Positions 48,065 to 59,462 of a stretch of 64,000 bases of DNA are shown piece after piece. A program made the position numbers and the translations under genes. The notes beneath the pieces were generated by a model. That model had not been told where the DNA came from. It saw only the letters and a program-made list of their open reading frames with translations, and ran no database searches. The DNA lies in assembly GCA_963921795.1 (NCBI GenBank), contig OY997641.1, positions 53,361,027-53,425,026 on the forward strand, given 5' to 3'. Source of the stretch: Nannobrachium achirus (lineage: Eukaryota > Chordata > Actinopteri > Myctophiformes > Myctophidae). Each line of letters begins with the position of its first letter. Position 1 is the stretch's first letter.

Positions 48065-48880
48065 CTGCAAAATGTTACATGGGAGCTAGTCTCGCGTAGC
48101 CAGACAACTATTCCGCAATCTCCGAATGCTATATAGAGTCTGGAACGGCAGCTCCCGAACGGCGAGTATCGGAAGTAGCCGCTGCTGCACTGAACTGTGG
48201 TCCCACTGGAAACATAACAGAAACACAATAGCTCAGACAAAGTCATTCGAGCAGCCTATTCTTGTTATGGGTGTATAGTTTAAGAAAACGTTTGAAAACA
48301 TCATGGAGGTAACACCAATAACACCAGAGAAAGACGAAATAACGCCCCCAGAAATGTTGAAAGGAGACAAACGCTTCCAGTAGGACATGTTATTGCTACT
48401 GCACCAAGGGAGCGGTTGCGTCACATCCGCTTTATCTCGCACTCATCGTTTCTATTTCCGTTTGCCAGACTGTATGACGGGAGCATTTGCCCAAATCGCG
48501 GAGGCAACAGTCTGGCCTCGCGAGACTACATGGGAGCTAGTCTCGTGTATACAGCCAGACAACTATTCCACAATCTCCGAATGCTATATAGAGTCTGGAA
48601 GTATACACCTCCTGAACGGCGGAGTAATGGAAGCTGGCATTTCCGTTTAAGAAAACATATTTTAAAATGTCATTTCTGCTAAGCAGCAAGTTAAATATGC
48701 TTAAATTATTTTCATTTATATTAGGATTAATGTGCGCGACGTGAGACAGAAACGGAAGTGAGGAGGAGGCTTCACTTCCGCTATGACCGGGTACTCATCA
48801 TTCTTCTTAAGTTAGCCCAGACTGTATGACGGGAGCATTTGCAAATCGCGGAGTCTCAGTCTGGCCACGCCTACATGGGA
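48065..48880. mobile_element. Nested palindromic elements, GAGCTAGTCTCGCG type
   Basis: GCCAGACAACTATTCC and CTCCGAATGCTATATAGAGT occur twice (48098, 48551). CCAGACTGTATGACGGGAGC occurs at 48466 and 48819, each near a reversed GGCCAGACTG-type end. At least two copies of one element appear to be interleaved. Confidence 0.6.
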
Positions 48881-49012
48881 GCTAATACAGATATTTTTAT
48901 TTTTTTACAACGCCTACTTCCTGTTTCCTGAAACAGGATCCAGTTCTTTTTAGGCAGATGCGCACCATCGTGATTAGCAATTAGTCAGTCAACTCGTCAG
49001 TGGCATCCTGGA

Positions 49013-49292
49013 ACGGGAGAGTGTTTTCTACTGGTGATTCAGTCAGAGTGTATCAAAGGGTGCGTTCGTAAATGCGCACCGGGTGTGGTTAGGGTTAGGG
49101 GTTATGGTTAGGTTTAGGCATAGTTTTACTGAGGTTAAGGTTAGGGTTAGGGTTAGGGTTAGGCATAGTTTTACTGAGGTTAGGATTAGGTATTAGGTTT
49201 AGGCACTCACTACACTGAGCACACACCCGGTGCGCATTTCCGAACGCACCCTTTGATACGCTCGGACTGAAACACCAGTAGAAAACACCATC
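49013..49292. mobile_element. MITE with inverted arms of about 75 bases and TTAGGG core
   Basis: GGTGCGTTCGTAAATGCGCA and TGCGCATTTCCGAACGCACC are inverse, as are the outer GTTTTCTACTGGTG / ACACCAGTAGAAAAC. The core holds about four tandem TTAGGG and two TAGGCATAGTTTTACTGAGG copies. Confidence 0.75.
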
Positions 49293-50013
49293 CCATCCTG
49301 GAACATTGATTATAACTCGTCATAAAGCAGTCAATGAGTAATAGCTTACAAGCCAGGGTGTGAACGCTTGCCCCCCAGAGCAGTATGTGTGCCTTGCTAA
49401 GCACATCATCACCATAATCCTGTCCTCATCCAACAAATGAAAATCATCCCCAAGGCCGGGATTTAGATTCACCACTCATGGTGAGTTCAGCTGTTATTTT
49501 TGTAGATCGACCAAAAAGATCATCAATGATGATGCCGGAAGAATCTGAGTGTTCCAAAGTGCCAAGAAGTGCGCTAGAGGTGTGACCTGTGAAAGTTTTA
49601 AAATGCTGAATGCTTACAGGAGTTTATTTAGAACAATCTTTATCCATTAAAAGGTGAGGAAAAAAAAGTTTTCTCCCGGTTTTACCCCTGCTATGCAAAG
49701 TAATTTAAGAACCACTCAGCCTTCTAAAAGGCTAACCACGTTTTTCAGTTTTTTTTTCTTTTTTTCGGGGCTAATCTCGCTAACCCTAACCTGCAGTACC
49801 ATTCAGTGCCAAAATGATTGTTCAGGCTGCCAGTGGGCAAGGAAGTACCTCCATGTGTTTTATTTAGGTTGTATATTCTTGGACATATTTATCTTCAAAT
49901 CAGTGGGGGTTGGATTGCCTATTGACTGATACAGTAGATAAGTAGACTACATCATTGACTGGTCATTGTATGCAATCCACACAGAATAAAGCCATAATAA
50001 GAAATAATGTGTT

Positions 50014-50462
50014 GGTAATTAGAACGAATTTAATTTTATTTGACAGAAACAAAGAGAGAGCGAATACATTATCTGGCACCGCCGCACGACTGGCAGTTCG
50101 ACCGGCAGTCGCGCTGCATCGGCGATAGGACCAGCGGCCGCAACAGGGACCGGCAGTTCGACCGGCAGACACCTAGAACCGGAGGCTGCCGCACGGACCA
50201 GCAGGTCCCGTCGCGGTAAACTGCCGCATGTAAACTGCGGGTCCGTGCGGTGGTGGCTGCCTCGGCAGTTACCAGCGATGCCAGTCCTACCTGCCGGTCC
50301 GTGCGGCGGCGATGCAGCACGACTGCCGGTCGAACTGCCGGTCGTGAGGCGGTGCCTGCCGCGGCAGTTCCCCGACAGGTGCCGGTGCCAGAGAATGTAT
50401 TCGCTCTTTCTGCTATTCTGTCTTTGTTTCTGTCTAATAAAACAATATTAGTTCTAATTACC
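50014..50462. mobile_element. MITE with AT-rich ends and GC-rich palindromic core
   Basis: GGTAATTAGAAC and GTTCTAATTACC bound arms that also share GACAGAAACAAAGA and GCGAATACATT. The core (about 50078-50390) consists of repeated CTGCCGGTC / GACCGGCAG motifs in both directions, very unlike the ends in composition. Confidence 0.78.
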
Positions 50463-50489
50463 TTAATAGTTAATAGTGTACTGTAAATT

Positions 50490-50798
50490 AGGGTGGGACC
50501 GAAACCTCTTATCTCCATATGTCAACTTTTTTGTGTTGTTTGAATTAACGCTCTATACTGATCATGAACACAAAAGCATCAAAAGTAGCAGATCAACAAA
50601 CTCGAAACGCGGCGCGAAGTGATGCGTTCCAAGCTATTTTTTTTATTTGAATTAGTTGGTTAAAAGTTACACTTTTGGACACAATAGTCATGAGGTTTAA
50701 TCCACTAATCTCTCAAGACAGCAAATTCAAAGGAAAACAACAGCAGAGGGCGCTGTTTTTCCTTTTCCTTGCCGATGGGTTCCACCCGACAGAGACGA
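50490..50798. mobile_element. Family B element
   Basis: The left end ACCGAAACCTCTTATCTCC and right end TTCCACCCGACAGAGACGA are inverted. GCATCAAAAGTAGCAGATCA starts a half hairpin. Confidence 0.6.
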
Positions 50799-51199
50799 AT
50801 TGCACATTACTTACGGTATGTCTCTCATCTTCTGCGGGATGAGAGAAGATTCTCTTGTCTGAAAAGACACGTCAACAACACTTACACAAAGTCAAAGAAC
50901 AATCCTTTTTTTGCAAATGAGAGGAAGATTCTGAAATCTCTGAATCCTCCCTGCATGCTATCAGACCGTCAGACATTTCTTTTTTTCCCCCACAGCCTTC
51001 TACAGGAGTGGACCTCTCTTTTAAGTACACACACAGGAGCACCCGCTCCTGACAGTGACAACAGCCACTCTGCCTTGTGACCTTAACCAGGATCCCAGAG
51101 TAAAATTTAGTATTCATAGCTCAATTTCATTTTTCCCCCAGTGCTTTTTCAATCACTATTAAACTGCCAAAGCTTGATTTGTGTTAATATTTCACTGAC

Positions 51200-51660
51200 T
51201 AGACTTCTTCTGACCTTACAAGATCCACCGACGACAGCCGGACTTTACTTGTTTTTTTGTTTTGTTTTTTTGCAACCACAGCAGCTCTGAAGATAATCCT
51301 CCAATTTCCTCACATTGTTTTTTTGTGTGTGAAAATAGCATCACCTTTTTATTTGTGTAGCACATTGCACAACAAGGCAAACTCGATGTGCTTTAAACAC
51401 AGAACATCAAGCAAAGGAAACACAATTATAAAATGATAAAGCATGCACAAAGCAATAAGTACAAAATAATAGATAGACGGTTACAGTGCAAAAGAACTCA
51501 AGTGAAATAACTCAATCAAAGGCAGCCAAACAGAAAGGTCTTTTTTTTTGTCGCGTTTTAAAATAAATAAGCAGACCTGCAGTTTTCTGGGCGTTTGTTC
51601 CAGATAATGTGGAACTAAACGCAGCTTCCTCACGTTTATTTTTGGTTGTAGTGACACAGT
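51200..51660. other. No gene seen
   Basis: AT-rich sequence; a T-run at 51541. No repeat ends identified. Confidence 0.35.
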
Positions 51661-51956
51661 GGCGTCAGGTCAGAAAAAAGCTAAAGTATGGCAACATGAC
51701 ACCAGTCATGTTTCCATACCTTAGCAACAGGCATGGTACATTTATTTTAAGAAGTACATTCTGTTTTTTCCCCCGTTTCTACGGTTTCTTGGGCTGTATA
51801 TGGCAGCCTGGAACGGCTGTTCAAGTGCAGCTAAACTTGGCATGTTAGTAAACGTGCCACAATTAACAATAATGAATTGCACCTTTGCAGCTGACCTGCG
51901 GAACCTGGGAATATACCGTTTTGTCAAGATGGGTAGAATACAAGTGTGGAGAATAC

Positions 51957-52650
51957 TAGTAAGACACCTGAGGGTGACTTGCGACCTCAGGGTGACATGC
52001 GACCTCGCCCTGGCCATCTGGCCAACCACAGCGTTTCTCTGACGTGGTACAGAATGACTCATATATGGGCATAAAAAGTATGTCATGTGACATCACTTCC
52101 TGTACAGACAGTCAGACAGACAGCCATTGACTCTGGCCTAACAATGGCTACTGTCTATGACGGTAGTCCCACATGATGATGGACTGGACTATCTCCATAT
52201 ATAGTGTTCTCCACATTTCCATGTTTAGGCCAAACAGGTTCGGTCCATTTCGCCATGTATAGGTCCAAATGCCCAACGTTGAGCTTGACAACGAAACGTT
52301 CTTAACACAGACCAGACGCCCCCATATGCCACCCCCCGTATCAGATCGGAGGAGGATACAGCACATTGTACCTCATCCACCCTTTCTACTCTCTCCTTTT
52401 GGTATTTTTATCCTCCTCCTCCTTTTTTTCTTTTTTATTCTACTCTTTTTTTGTCTTTCTTAGTCTTGTGTATCCTTCTCTTTTTTTGTCTTTCTCAGTC
52501 TTGTGTAGCCGCCCCGTACAGGAAGTGATGTCACGACTCACTGACATCACACTGACATCACTTCCTGTACAGAATACATACGTACGTACGTACGTACGTA
52601 CACTCAAGCGACAAGGTTTTTCAGGGTAAATGTGACCTTCGGTCGCAATA
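51957..52650 (+). mobile_element. Family Q element, diverged copy
   Basis: It starts TACTAGTAAGACACCTGAGG, has two GACTTGCGACCTC-type motifs, and ends GTGACCTTCGGTCGCA, a self-complementary terminus as at 55560. Inside are TACAGGAAGTGATGTCA / TGACATCACTTCCTGTA (52517-52571), a duplicated TTTTTTTGTCTTTCT.AGTC (about 52447, 52481) and a (TACG)n run at 52577-52600. Confidence 0.55.
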
Positions 52651-52789
52651 ATTATAATACCTTGTTAAAATGACCATTTTGTTACATTTTGCATTTGTAG
52701 TTATTTTACTGTAATTTAACAACATAATAACCAGAACAGATAGACAAAGAGACATTCATGGATTTATATTTAAAAGTAACTTTTATTTT

Positions 52790-53351
<562 letters not shown>

Positions 53352-53537
53352 ACATGCGTGTCCTGCAAAGGGTTATCACCACAGCTTTGTGCGTTCAATA
53401 GGAGACAGCCAGGTGTCTGAAAACGCTGTCACCCGACGAACCGAGAACGGAGGGGGGGGAGGGCTTTCAGCGGCTTTCGTCTATTTCTGCGTAAAGAAAA
53501 AGGGAAATGCCTCCATCATCCTGCACATTAGGTGCGG

Positions 53538-53648
<111 letters not shown>

Positions 53649-53779
53649 CAAATCCACGTTTGGCTGAGAGGATGACTAATGCATTCTCTCCACCAGCAAC
53701 CCACAGGGTTTAGCTCTTTTTTTTCCTTTTCTTTTTTTCCCCTTCTTCTTTGCATGGCATTCTTTTTAAATGCAAGCTG

Positions 53780-54130
53780 TGGAAAAAGGAGGGGGAAAAT
53801 GCGGCCCTACTTTTCAAGATATAGAAGACGCAGCAGCAGCAGCGATAGCTAGAGAGAGCAGGAGAACTCATCTCTCCTCGTCTTCTTCTTCTCACGCTGG
53901 CCTGGCGCCGCTCGCTCGCAGCGCCGCTCAGATGTCACACCACTCGTCCCAGCGTTAGCACGTTAGCCTGTGGCTAACCGCACGCAGCGACGCTTAAATG
54001 TTACACTCTGGACCGGCGTTGGCACGCTAGCCTGCGGCTAAGCACGCGCCTCCCTCCGCTCCGTGAACGTAGCGCGAGGGAGGAGGACCCTCGCGGTTCC
54101 AGTGTCGCGAAGCTTTCTTCTGAGCAGCCT
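53780..54130. other. CpG-rich unique segment with a tandem duplication
   Basis: GCTCAGATGTCACAC..CGTTAGCACGTTAGCC and GCTTAAATGTTACAC..CGTTGGCACGCTAGCC are two diverged copies of a 65-bp unit (about 53926-54055). CpG is frequent. Could be a CpG island; no exon is supported. Confidence 0.35.
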
Positions 54131-54411
54131 TATTTGTGGGGAGAACTTACTGATTTAGAGGGAGTTTTGAGAAACGGCCCAATTTTTCTATCGAATACTC
54201 AACCCGTGGAGACTCGAATTCATTTTTTGTTTTAGTCACATTCCTAAGCCAATCATTTGATGATAATGCGGTTCCCTATGGAACTCAAATTATTGGCTTA
54301 GCAATGCGAAAACAAACAAAATATATATATATATATATTACAAATATTCAAAAATCGATGGGGACAGTAATCGATAGGAAAAAAAGTGTTTTTTTGGGTG
54401 AACTCCCTTTA

Positions 54412-54578
54412 TTGTGTGTGTGAGTGTAACAGAACAGTGTGATAGTGAGTGTTAATGTGTTTGTGAGTGTAACATTGTGATAGTGAGTGTTAATGTGTGT
54501 GAGTGTACTCTACAGTGTGATAGTGAGTGTGTGTAGTGTACACTATACAGTGTGATAGTGAGTGTGTGTAGTGTACAC
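54412..54578. repeat. Minisatellite 3, left block
   Basis: AGTGTGATAGTGAGTGT units of 33-40 bp ending GTGTGTAGTGTACAC, interrupted at 54578 by a family Q element. Confidence 0.9.
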
Positions 54579-55574
54579 CAGTAAGACTCCCTAATCGGGA
54601 GATAAGCGACCGTAGGTCGCTTATCTCCACAAATAGGGCAAAAATGGGTTTTTCCAAAATCTTCCTGATCCATGTTGATGACATGAGTGTAGACATGCTG
54701 TGTAGTGATTTCCGTGATTTTAGGGCAAAATCTGTAGGAGCAGTGTCCAAAAATGTGTTTTTCAAAATCGGCCTGAAGGTGGCGCTATATGGGACAGATT
54801 CATGTTGATGGGATGAGTGTAGACATACTGTGTAGCGATTTGCGTGATTTTAGGGCAAAAACTGTAGGAGCAGTGTCCAAAAATGTGTTTTAAAAATCGG
54901 CCTGCAGGTGGCGCTAGAAGAGGGCCATGTGAGAAATGAGGGGTGGGGTCTCCGCGTTGCCTTGGCGGACGAATAGGTACCGGGCCCGGCTCTCCCGGAC
55001 GCTCCTAGCCCGAGTTACGGCATTTTATGTGAGCTGCAGTGGAGGGGGTCCTCCACTGGGGGCGTCACCACTTTTGCATCCGTTCTGGAGCACCAGGAGT
55101 GTGTGGTCCCCGGGAATTCCCCGTGAGCAGCCCCGTTGGGGTGGTCATTTGGTCATTTTTGCACATTTGGTCATTTTTTACACTTGGGGGTCCCCCAGGG
55201 ACCTGGGGGTCCCTGGAGCTCCGGGGGTCCTTGGAGGTTGTAGTTTGGCAGGTAAGGAGTGTGTGTGCAAAAGGTGGCATGGATGGGGGCAACGGTTGTG
55301 GAGATATGAGCAGGGCAAAAGTGTGACGTGTGACGTGAGTCACGGAGGGAAATTTTTTTACACCTGGGGGTCCCCCAGGGACTTGGGGGTCCCTTGAGCT
55401 CCGGGGGTCCTTGGAGGTTGTAGTTTGGCAGGCAAGGAGTGTGTGTGCAAAAGCTGGCATGGATCGGGGCAACAGTTGCCGAGATATGAGCAGGGCAAAA
55501 GTGTGACTGACTGACTGACGGACTGACAGACAGCCCGTGGAGCTTTTGATAGTAAATGCGACCTACGGTCGCAA
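54579..55574 (+). mobile_element. Family Q element, long copy inside minisatellite 3
   Basis: It starts CAGTAAGACTCCCTAATCGG, followed by the hairpin AGCGACCGTAGGTCGCT, and ends TGCGACCTACGGTCGCA. A unit with TGTAGGAGCAGTGTCCAAAA is repeated (54736, 54863). A 175-bp unit with GGGGGTCCCCCAGGGAC is repeated (55186, 55366). The host array breaks cleanly (GTGTACAC | TATACAGTG), so insertion duplicated at most two bases. Confidence 0.7.
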
Positions 55575-56238
55575 CTATACAGTGTGATAGTGAGTGTGTG
55601 TAGTGTACACTATACAGTGTGATTGATAGTGAGTGTATGTAGTGTACTCTATACAGTTTGATAGAGAGTGTGTGTAGTGTACTCTATACAGTGTGATAGA
55701 GAGTGTGTGTAGTGTACTCTATACAGTGTGATAGTGAGTGTGTGTGTAGTGTACTCTAGTCTACAGTGTGATAGTGAGTGTGTGTAGTGTACTCTATACA
55801 GTGTGATAGTGAGTGTGTGTAGTGTACTCTATACAGTGTGATAGTGAGTGTGTAGTGTACTATAGTCTACAGTGTGATAGTGAGTGTGAGTAGTGTACTC
55901 TACAGTGTGATAGTGAGTGTGTAGTGTACTATATACAGTGTGATAGTGAGTGTGTGTAGTGTACTATAGTCTACAGTGTGATAGTGAGTGTGTAGTGTAC
56001 TCTATACAGTGCGATAGTGAGTGTGTGTAGTGTACTCTACAGTGTGATAGTGAGTGTGTAGTGTACTCTATACAGAGTGAGTGTTAATGTGTGTAGTGTA
56101 CTCTATACAGTGTGATAGTGAGTGTGTGTAGTGTACTCTATACAGAGTGAGTGTTAATGTGTGTAGTGTACTCTATACAGTGTGATAGTGAGTGTGTGTA
56201 GTGTACTCTACAGTGTGATAGTGAGTGTGTAGTGTACT
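55575..56238. repeat. Minisatellite 3, right block
   Basis: About 19 units of CAGTGTGATAGTGAGTGTG plus TAGTGTACTCTATA, 29-38 bp each. The LTR element starts directly after GTAGTGTACT. Confidence 0.95.
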
Positions 56239-56544
56239 TGTAATGAGCTTGAGTTCCTGAGTACTCTTCCACCTTTTAAAGTACTCCTCACGCCGCCCAG
56301 AACCCTTCCCAGGTCCTAAGCCCAAGAAGTTACCGGATCTTTTTAAAATGAAACACTGTCACTAACACTACACTATACCTTTAAGTTAACACAAACAGGT
56401 GTTATAACCTTTCTCATTTGCATAAACCTACTATTACTGTACATGCACCTATTAATGTACAAATACACCTTTCTCTGAATAAAAGCTGAGCTATTAATGA
56501 GACCCTCTTTAACTGGTGAATATTATTACTTTCTACAGCGACTA

Positions 56545-56763
56545 TTTATTTTAGAGACCAGGCGACACACCTTAACTGTAGAAATGTAGACCATAGGTCT
56601 GAATGGAGAATGCAAACCACAAAGACATGTAAAGTATGAAACTGATCAACCTTGTAGCTTTCTGCCAGGGACCTGGAGAAAAGCAGCTTGACTTATTCAG
56701 TACAAAGAGCCCACTGTGGACATATCGTCCGTCCGGTTTAGGGTTAGGGATTTGTACTTTATT
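56545..56763 (-). terminator. LTR polyadenylation signals
   Basis: Two AATAAA hexamers on the minus strand, at 56758-56763 and 56545-56550. Both lie downstream of the TATA box. Which one is used cannot be told. Confidence 0.5.
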
Positions 56764-57186
56764 GTCTGCCAAGCTTACCCAGCTGACACCTGCCCGCGCA
56801 GTGTCAGCCTTCTGAGAAGGTGAAAAGACTTTTAACTTAAGAAAATACATTTGTTGATTCTTACCAAAAAGTCTAACTCAGCTCCACACAGTCAGAAGTT
56901 CGGGTGCCATGAGGTGCTAACACCTCTCTCCCATGGACGCGGTGTACTCCCCCGAAGGGGAGTTAAAAAGTCTAAACCTTAAGAGTTGTAAACTCTTGAA
57001 ATGAATTCAGACAGACACCAAGCAAAAGTGAATAAAAAAGCTTTAGTGAAATAAAAACAGTTACAAATTATAAGCTCACCAATACAGAAATTGGCGATGA
57101 AAATTAACAAAGAAGTACTCAACTAAACAGAGTCAAACTCTCTCTAAGTAGACAGAAAAGAACTCAAGCGAGCCACGGCGACACAA

Positions 57187-57195
57187 CTTTTTATA
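57187..57195 (-). promoter_or_regulatory. LTR TATA box
   Basis: ACTATAAAAAG on the minus strand, inside the LTR with GC-rich sequence upstream. The equivalent box in the upstream LTR is at about 63495-63503 and would drive the element. Confidence 0.6.
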
Positions 57196-57826
57196 GTCCG
57201 TCCCGTCGCGTCATCTCAATAGGATTACACACACAGAGCTTTGGTTTAGCACACACACATGGGCACGCGTACATGTACTAACATGCACGAACATGCACGA
57301 TGTTGCACGATGTTTCGTAATGGAGACAGTCCAAGGCCAGGCCACGTGAATTTGGGGAGTCCTCCCGTTCACATGTTAGAAGTCACCGTGTTGTCCTTTA
57401 CTCCCTCAAGAAGCAGTATCTCATGTTGGCAGTAAGGAGATAACGGTTCGTTAGCGCGGTCCAGGAATGTCCGGGAGTCTATGATACAGCCTGACACCAA
57501 GGCTGTTTCTCGCAGGTGCAGGCAATGAAGCGGCTAGTGTAAGCATTATGTCATGTTCTGACCTATGAGTACATTCCAGTTTTTAACCTTTACCCATGTC
57601 AGTGAAAAAACACGTATATACGTAGCTTTGGCATGCACATACAGTATAGCAGAAATACAGTATACAGAATATCAGAAATCAACAGCCTATGTTTAAATGA
57701 GGCATTTCTATATATGCAGTATATATGCATCTACAGTACTAGCACACTAAATGCAAAATGTATGTCCCTTTTCATTGATTAACATACAGAGAATATATTG
57801 GGTCATAACATTATTTCTTCATCAGC

Positions 57827-59047
57827 TCACTGGCGAGAAACGTGGTTTCGTTTCTCCTTCCTCTTCCCTGCTTGTTTCTCCGTGTGTGCAGAGGTCACAG
57901 GGGTGGTGGGCGCCTGATCTGGAGCTGGCGCTGGAACTGGTGCCGGGTAGAGTGGTTGTAGGTTTTGCATGGGGAAAAAGGCCATGTGAGGCCCAAGCTG
58001 TGCCACCGGAGCCTGCATCTGCTGCAGGGGTTGTTGTTGGGGTATTGGGGGTGGGGGCATGGCTTGGCGATCCGCAGTGGCAGTGGGTCCAGGTGACTGC
58101 TGTCTATCTGAGCCCACGGATCCTCTGCGCTTCTCCTGGCGGTTGTCTCCCTTGCGGCGGGCATCGCGGTGATCACGGTCATTGTAGTATGGCTTGAAGG
58201 ACCTGGGTGCCACACCCTTGGGGTCACGAGCAGGTGCTCCGGGGCCCCTAACATCCCCTCTGGCACCATGGTTCTTCTCAAGTGCAGCCACAGCATCATC
58301 GGATGGCCACACTTTGGAGTCTCGAGTAATATCTCGAATTCCCTGGGAATTCTTCTCCCACTTTCCCCGGATCATCCTGGGGCCCAAGATGGCTTCCAGG
58401 ATGCCGAAGCGGTTTCGCCCTGCTGCCTGGGTCTCAATAGTAGCCCACACTTCGCCAGACTGGTAGCGTAGGTTGTTTTGCATGACCCTGTAGGTGGTCA
58501 TGCACACAGGAACGATGGAGCGCCAGTTGTTTCCCACCAAGCGGCTGTAGATCACCGACCGCTTGATGGAAACAGTTTTCAGCAGCACGTAGGTCTCCCA
58601 GGTGGGTGTCAGGAACGGCTCTTTGTTGGACATATGCCCTCTGCGGATGCCCACGATGTTCTCCCAGGCCTGGGGGATTTTCAGGCTGTCATCGGCGATT
58701 TTAGCACCTTTAGTATTATACAGCTGCATTCTGGGCATCTCAGCCTCCTCGTCGTCTGAGTTGGTATCGGCAGGAGGAGGAATTACCACCCTCCAGACTG
58801 CCCCTCCTTCGAGCCCAGAGGGCTCAGAGTGTTCATCCATTGGAGCCGGAGTGGTTGCTCCACTCCGGTCCTCCTCCGGTTGGCCCTCGGAAAGTAAGTC
58901 ATTTTCCGCAGGGTCCATGGCAAGAAGACTGTCATCGTCCATGTCATCCAGGCTGATGATCTGCTCTTGTCTCTCGCTGGCCATGGCTAGGTCGTAGATG
59001 GGTTTAAATTCTTCACGCAGAATATTAAGTGCCTGAGCAACGTCCAT
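57827..59047 (-). CDS. Frame 2 of the LTR element, 406-residue hydrophilic protein of unknown function
   Basis: An intact frame lies in the position where retroviruses carry env. The N-terminus (residues about 30-105) is acidic, with DDMDDD and SDDEEAE. Residues about 110-260 look folded, with several Trp and hydrophobic blocks. From about 260 the chain is Arg/Gly-rich, then Pro/Gln-rich (PPPPIPQQQ, 331-339), with PLYPAP at 365-370 and a basic tail KRKEKR. There is no signal peptide or membrane segment, so it is not a typical envelope protein. The acidic-folded-basic layout and proline motifs recall a Gag or nucleic-acid-binding structural protein, but I recognise no family. Its first ATG at 59047 follows no longer in-frame start. 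Expression would need splicing or a second promoter. Confidence 0.75.
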   Translation of the reverse strand: MDVAQALNILREEFKPIYDLAMASERQEQIISLDDMDDDSLLAMDPAENDLLSEGQPEEDRSGATTPAPMDEHSEPSGLEGGAVWRVVIPPPADTNSDDEEAEMPRMQLYNTKGAKIADDSLKIPQAWENIVGIRRGHMSNKEPFLTPTWETYVLLKTVSIKRSVIYSRLVGNNWRSIVPVCMTTYRVMQNNLRYQSGEVWATIETQAAGRNRFGILEAILGPRMIRGKWEKNSQGIRDITRDSKVWPSDDAVAALEKNHGARGDVRGPGAPARDPKGVAPRSFKPYYNDRDHRDARRKGDNRQEKRRGSVGSDRQQSPGPTATADRQAMPPPPIPQQQPLQQMQAPVAQLGPHMAFFPMQNLQPLYPAPVPAPAPDQAPTTPVTSAHTEKQAGKRKEKRNHVSRQ

Positions 59048-59354
59048 ATAACAGCCAACGGGAGTTATGTCCAGAGCCAGCCTGAGGGGCTCCTTTAATG
59101 CAGCTCCTCAGGCCATGACTCCTCCTCTATGGGAGGGGACGCCCCTCCCTCTGAGCTCCTCCTCTCTTTGTACACATCCATTTTTGGCATGTCCTAGAGA
59201 GCTCTGCCCACGCCCCCTAAGAGGCCCAGGCGGTACAGTACTGAGAACAAGATAAGCCATCCCAGTAACATCAAACAGGGTATAGCCCATTTGAGCACAC
59301 CTGCAATGATTCTCCTTCTATGCAGTACATATAGTGCATATGATTTCAAAGGAC

Positions 59355-59455
59355 AGGGGGCCATATTCTTGGGGTCACAGTCAGGACCCCTAACACCCCC
59401 TCTGGCATTTGCATTCGGCTAGGGCAATGCCCCACCATGAGCAAGAACATCTGAC
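59355..59455 (-). pseudogene. Partial, decayed duplicate of frame 2
   Basis: CTTGGGGTCAC, CCCCTAACACCCCCTCTGGCA and the following ~40 bases match 58217-58310 in frame 2 (CTTGGGGTCAC, CCCCTAACATCCCCTCTGGCA) with short deletions. It has no open frame of its own. Confidence 0.55.
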
Positions 59456-59462
59456 CACAGCT

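Larger units (their letters stand above)
56239..57755 (-). repeat. Downstream (3') LTR
   Basis: It starts TGTAATGAGC in plus reading. The right boundary is unproven; CA at 57754-57755 is a plausible end, with a pyrimidine tract (57765-57773, a polypurine tract on the minus strand) just beyond. On the minus strand it has TATAAAAAG (about 57187-57195) and AATAAA at 56758-56763 and 56545-56550. A short hairpin CTCCCCTTCGGGGGAG lies between them. Confidence 0.85.

Noticed and set aside
56572..56850. A 92-codon frame in each LTR
   Set aside because: It is the same sequence in both LTRs, has no domain, and lies across the predicted polyadenylation region. Kept only as a note.
57827..59047. Frame 2 as an envelope glycoprotein
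   Set aside because: There is no signal peptide, fusion segment, cysteine-rich ectodomain or membrane anchor.
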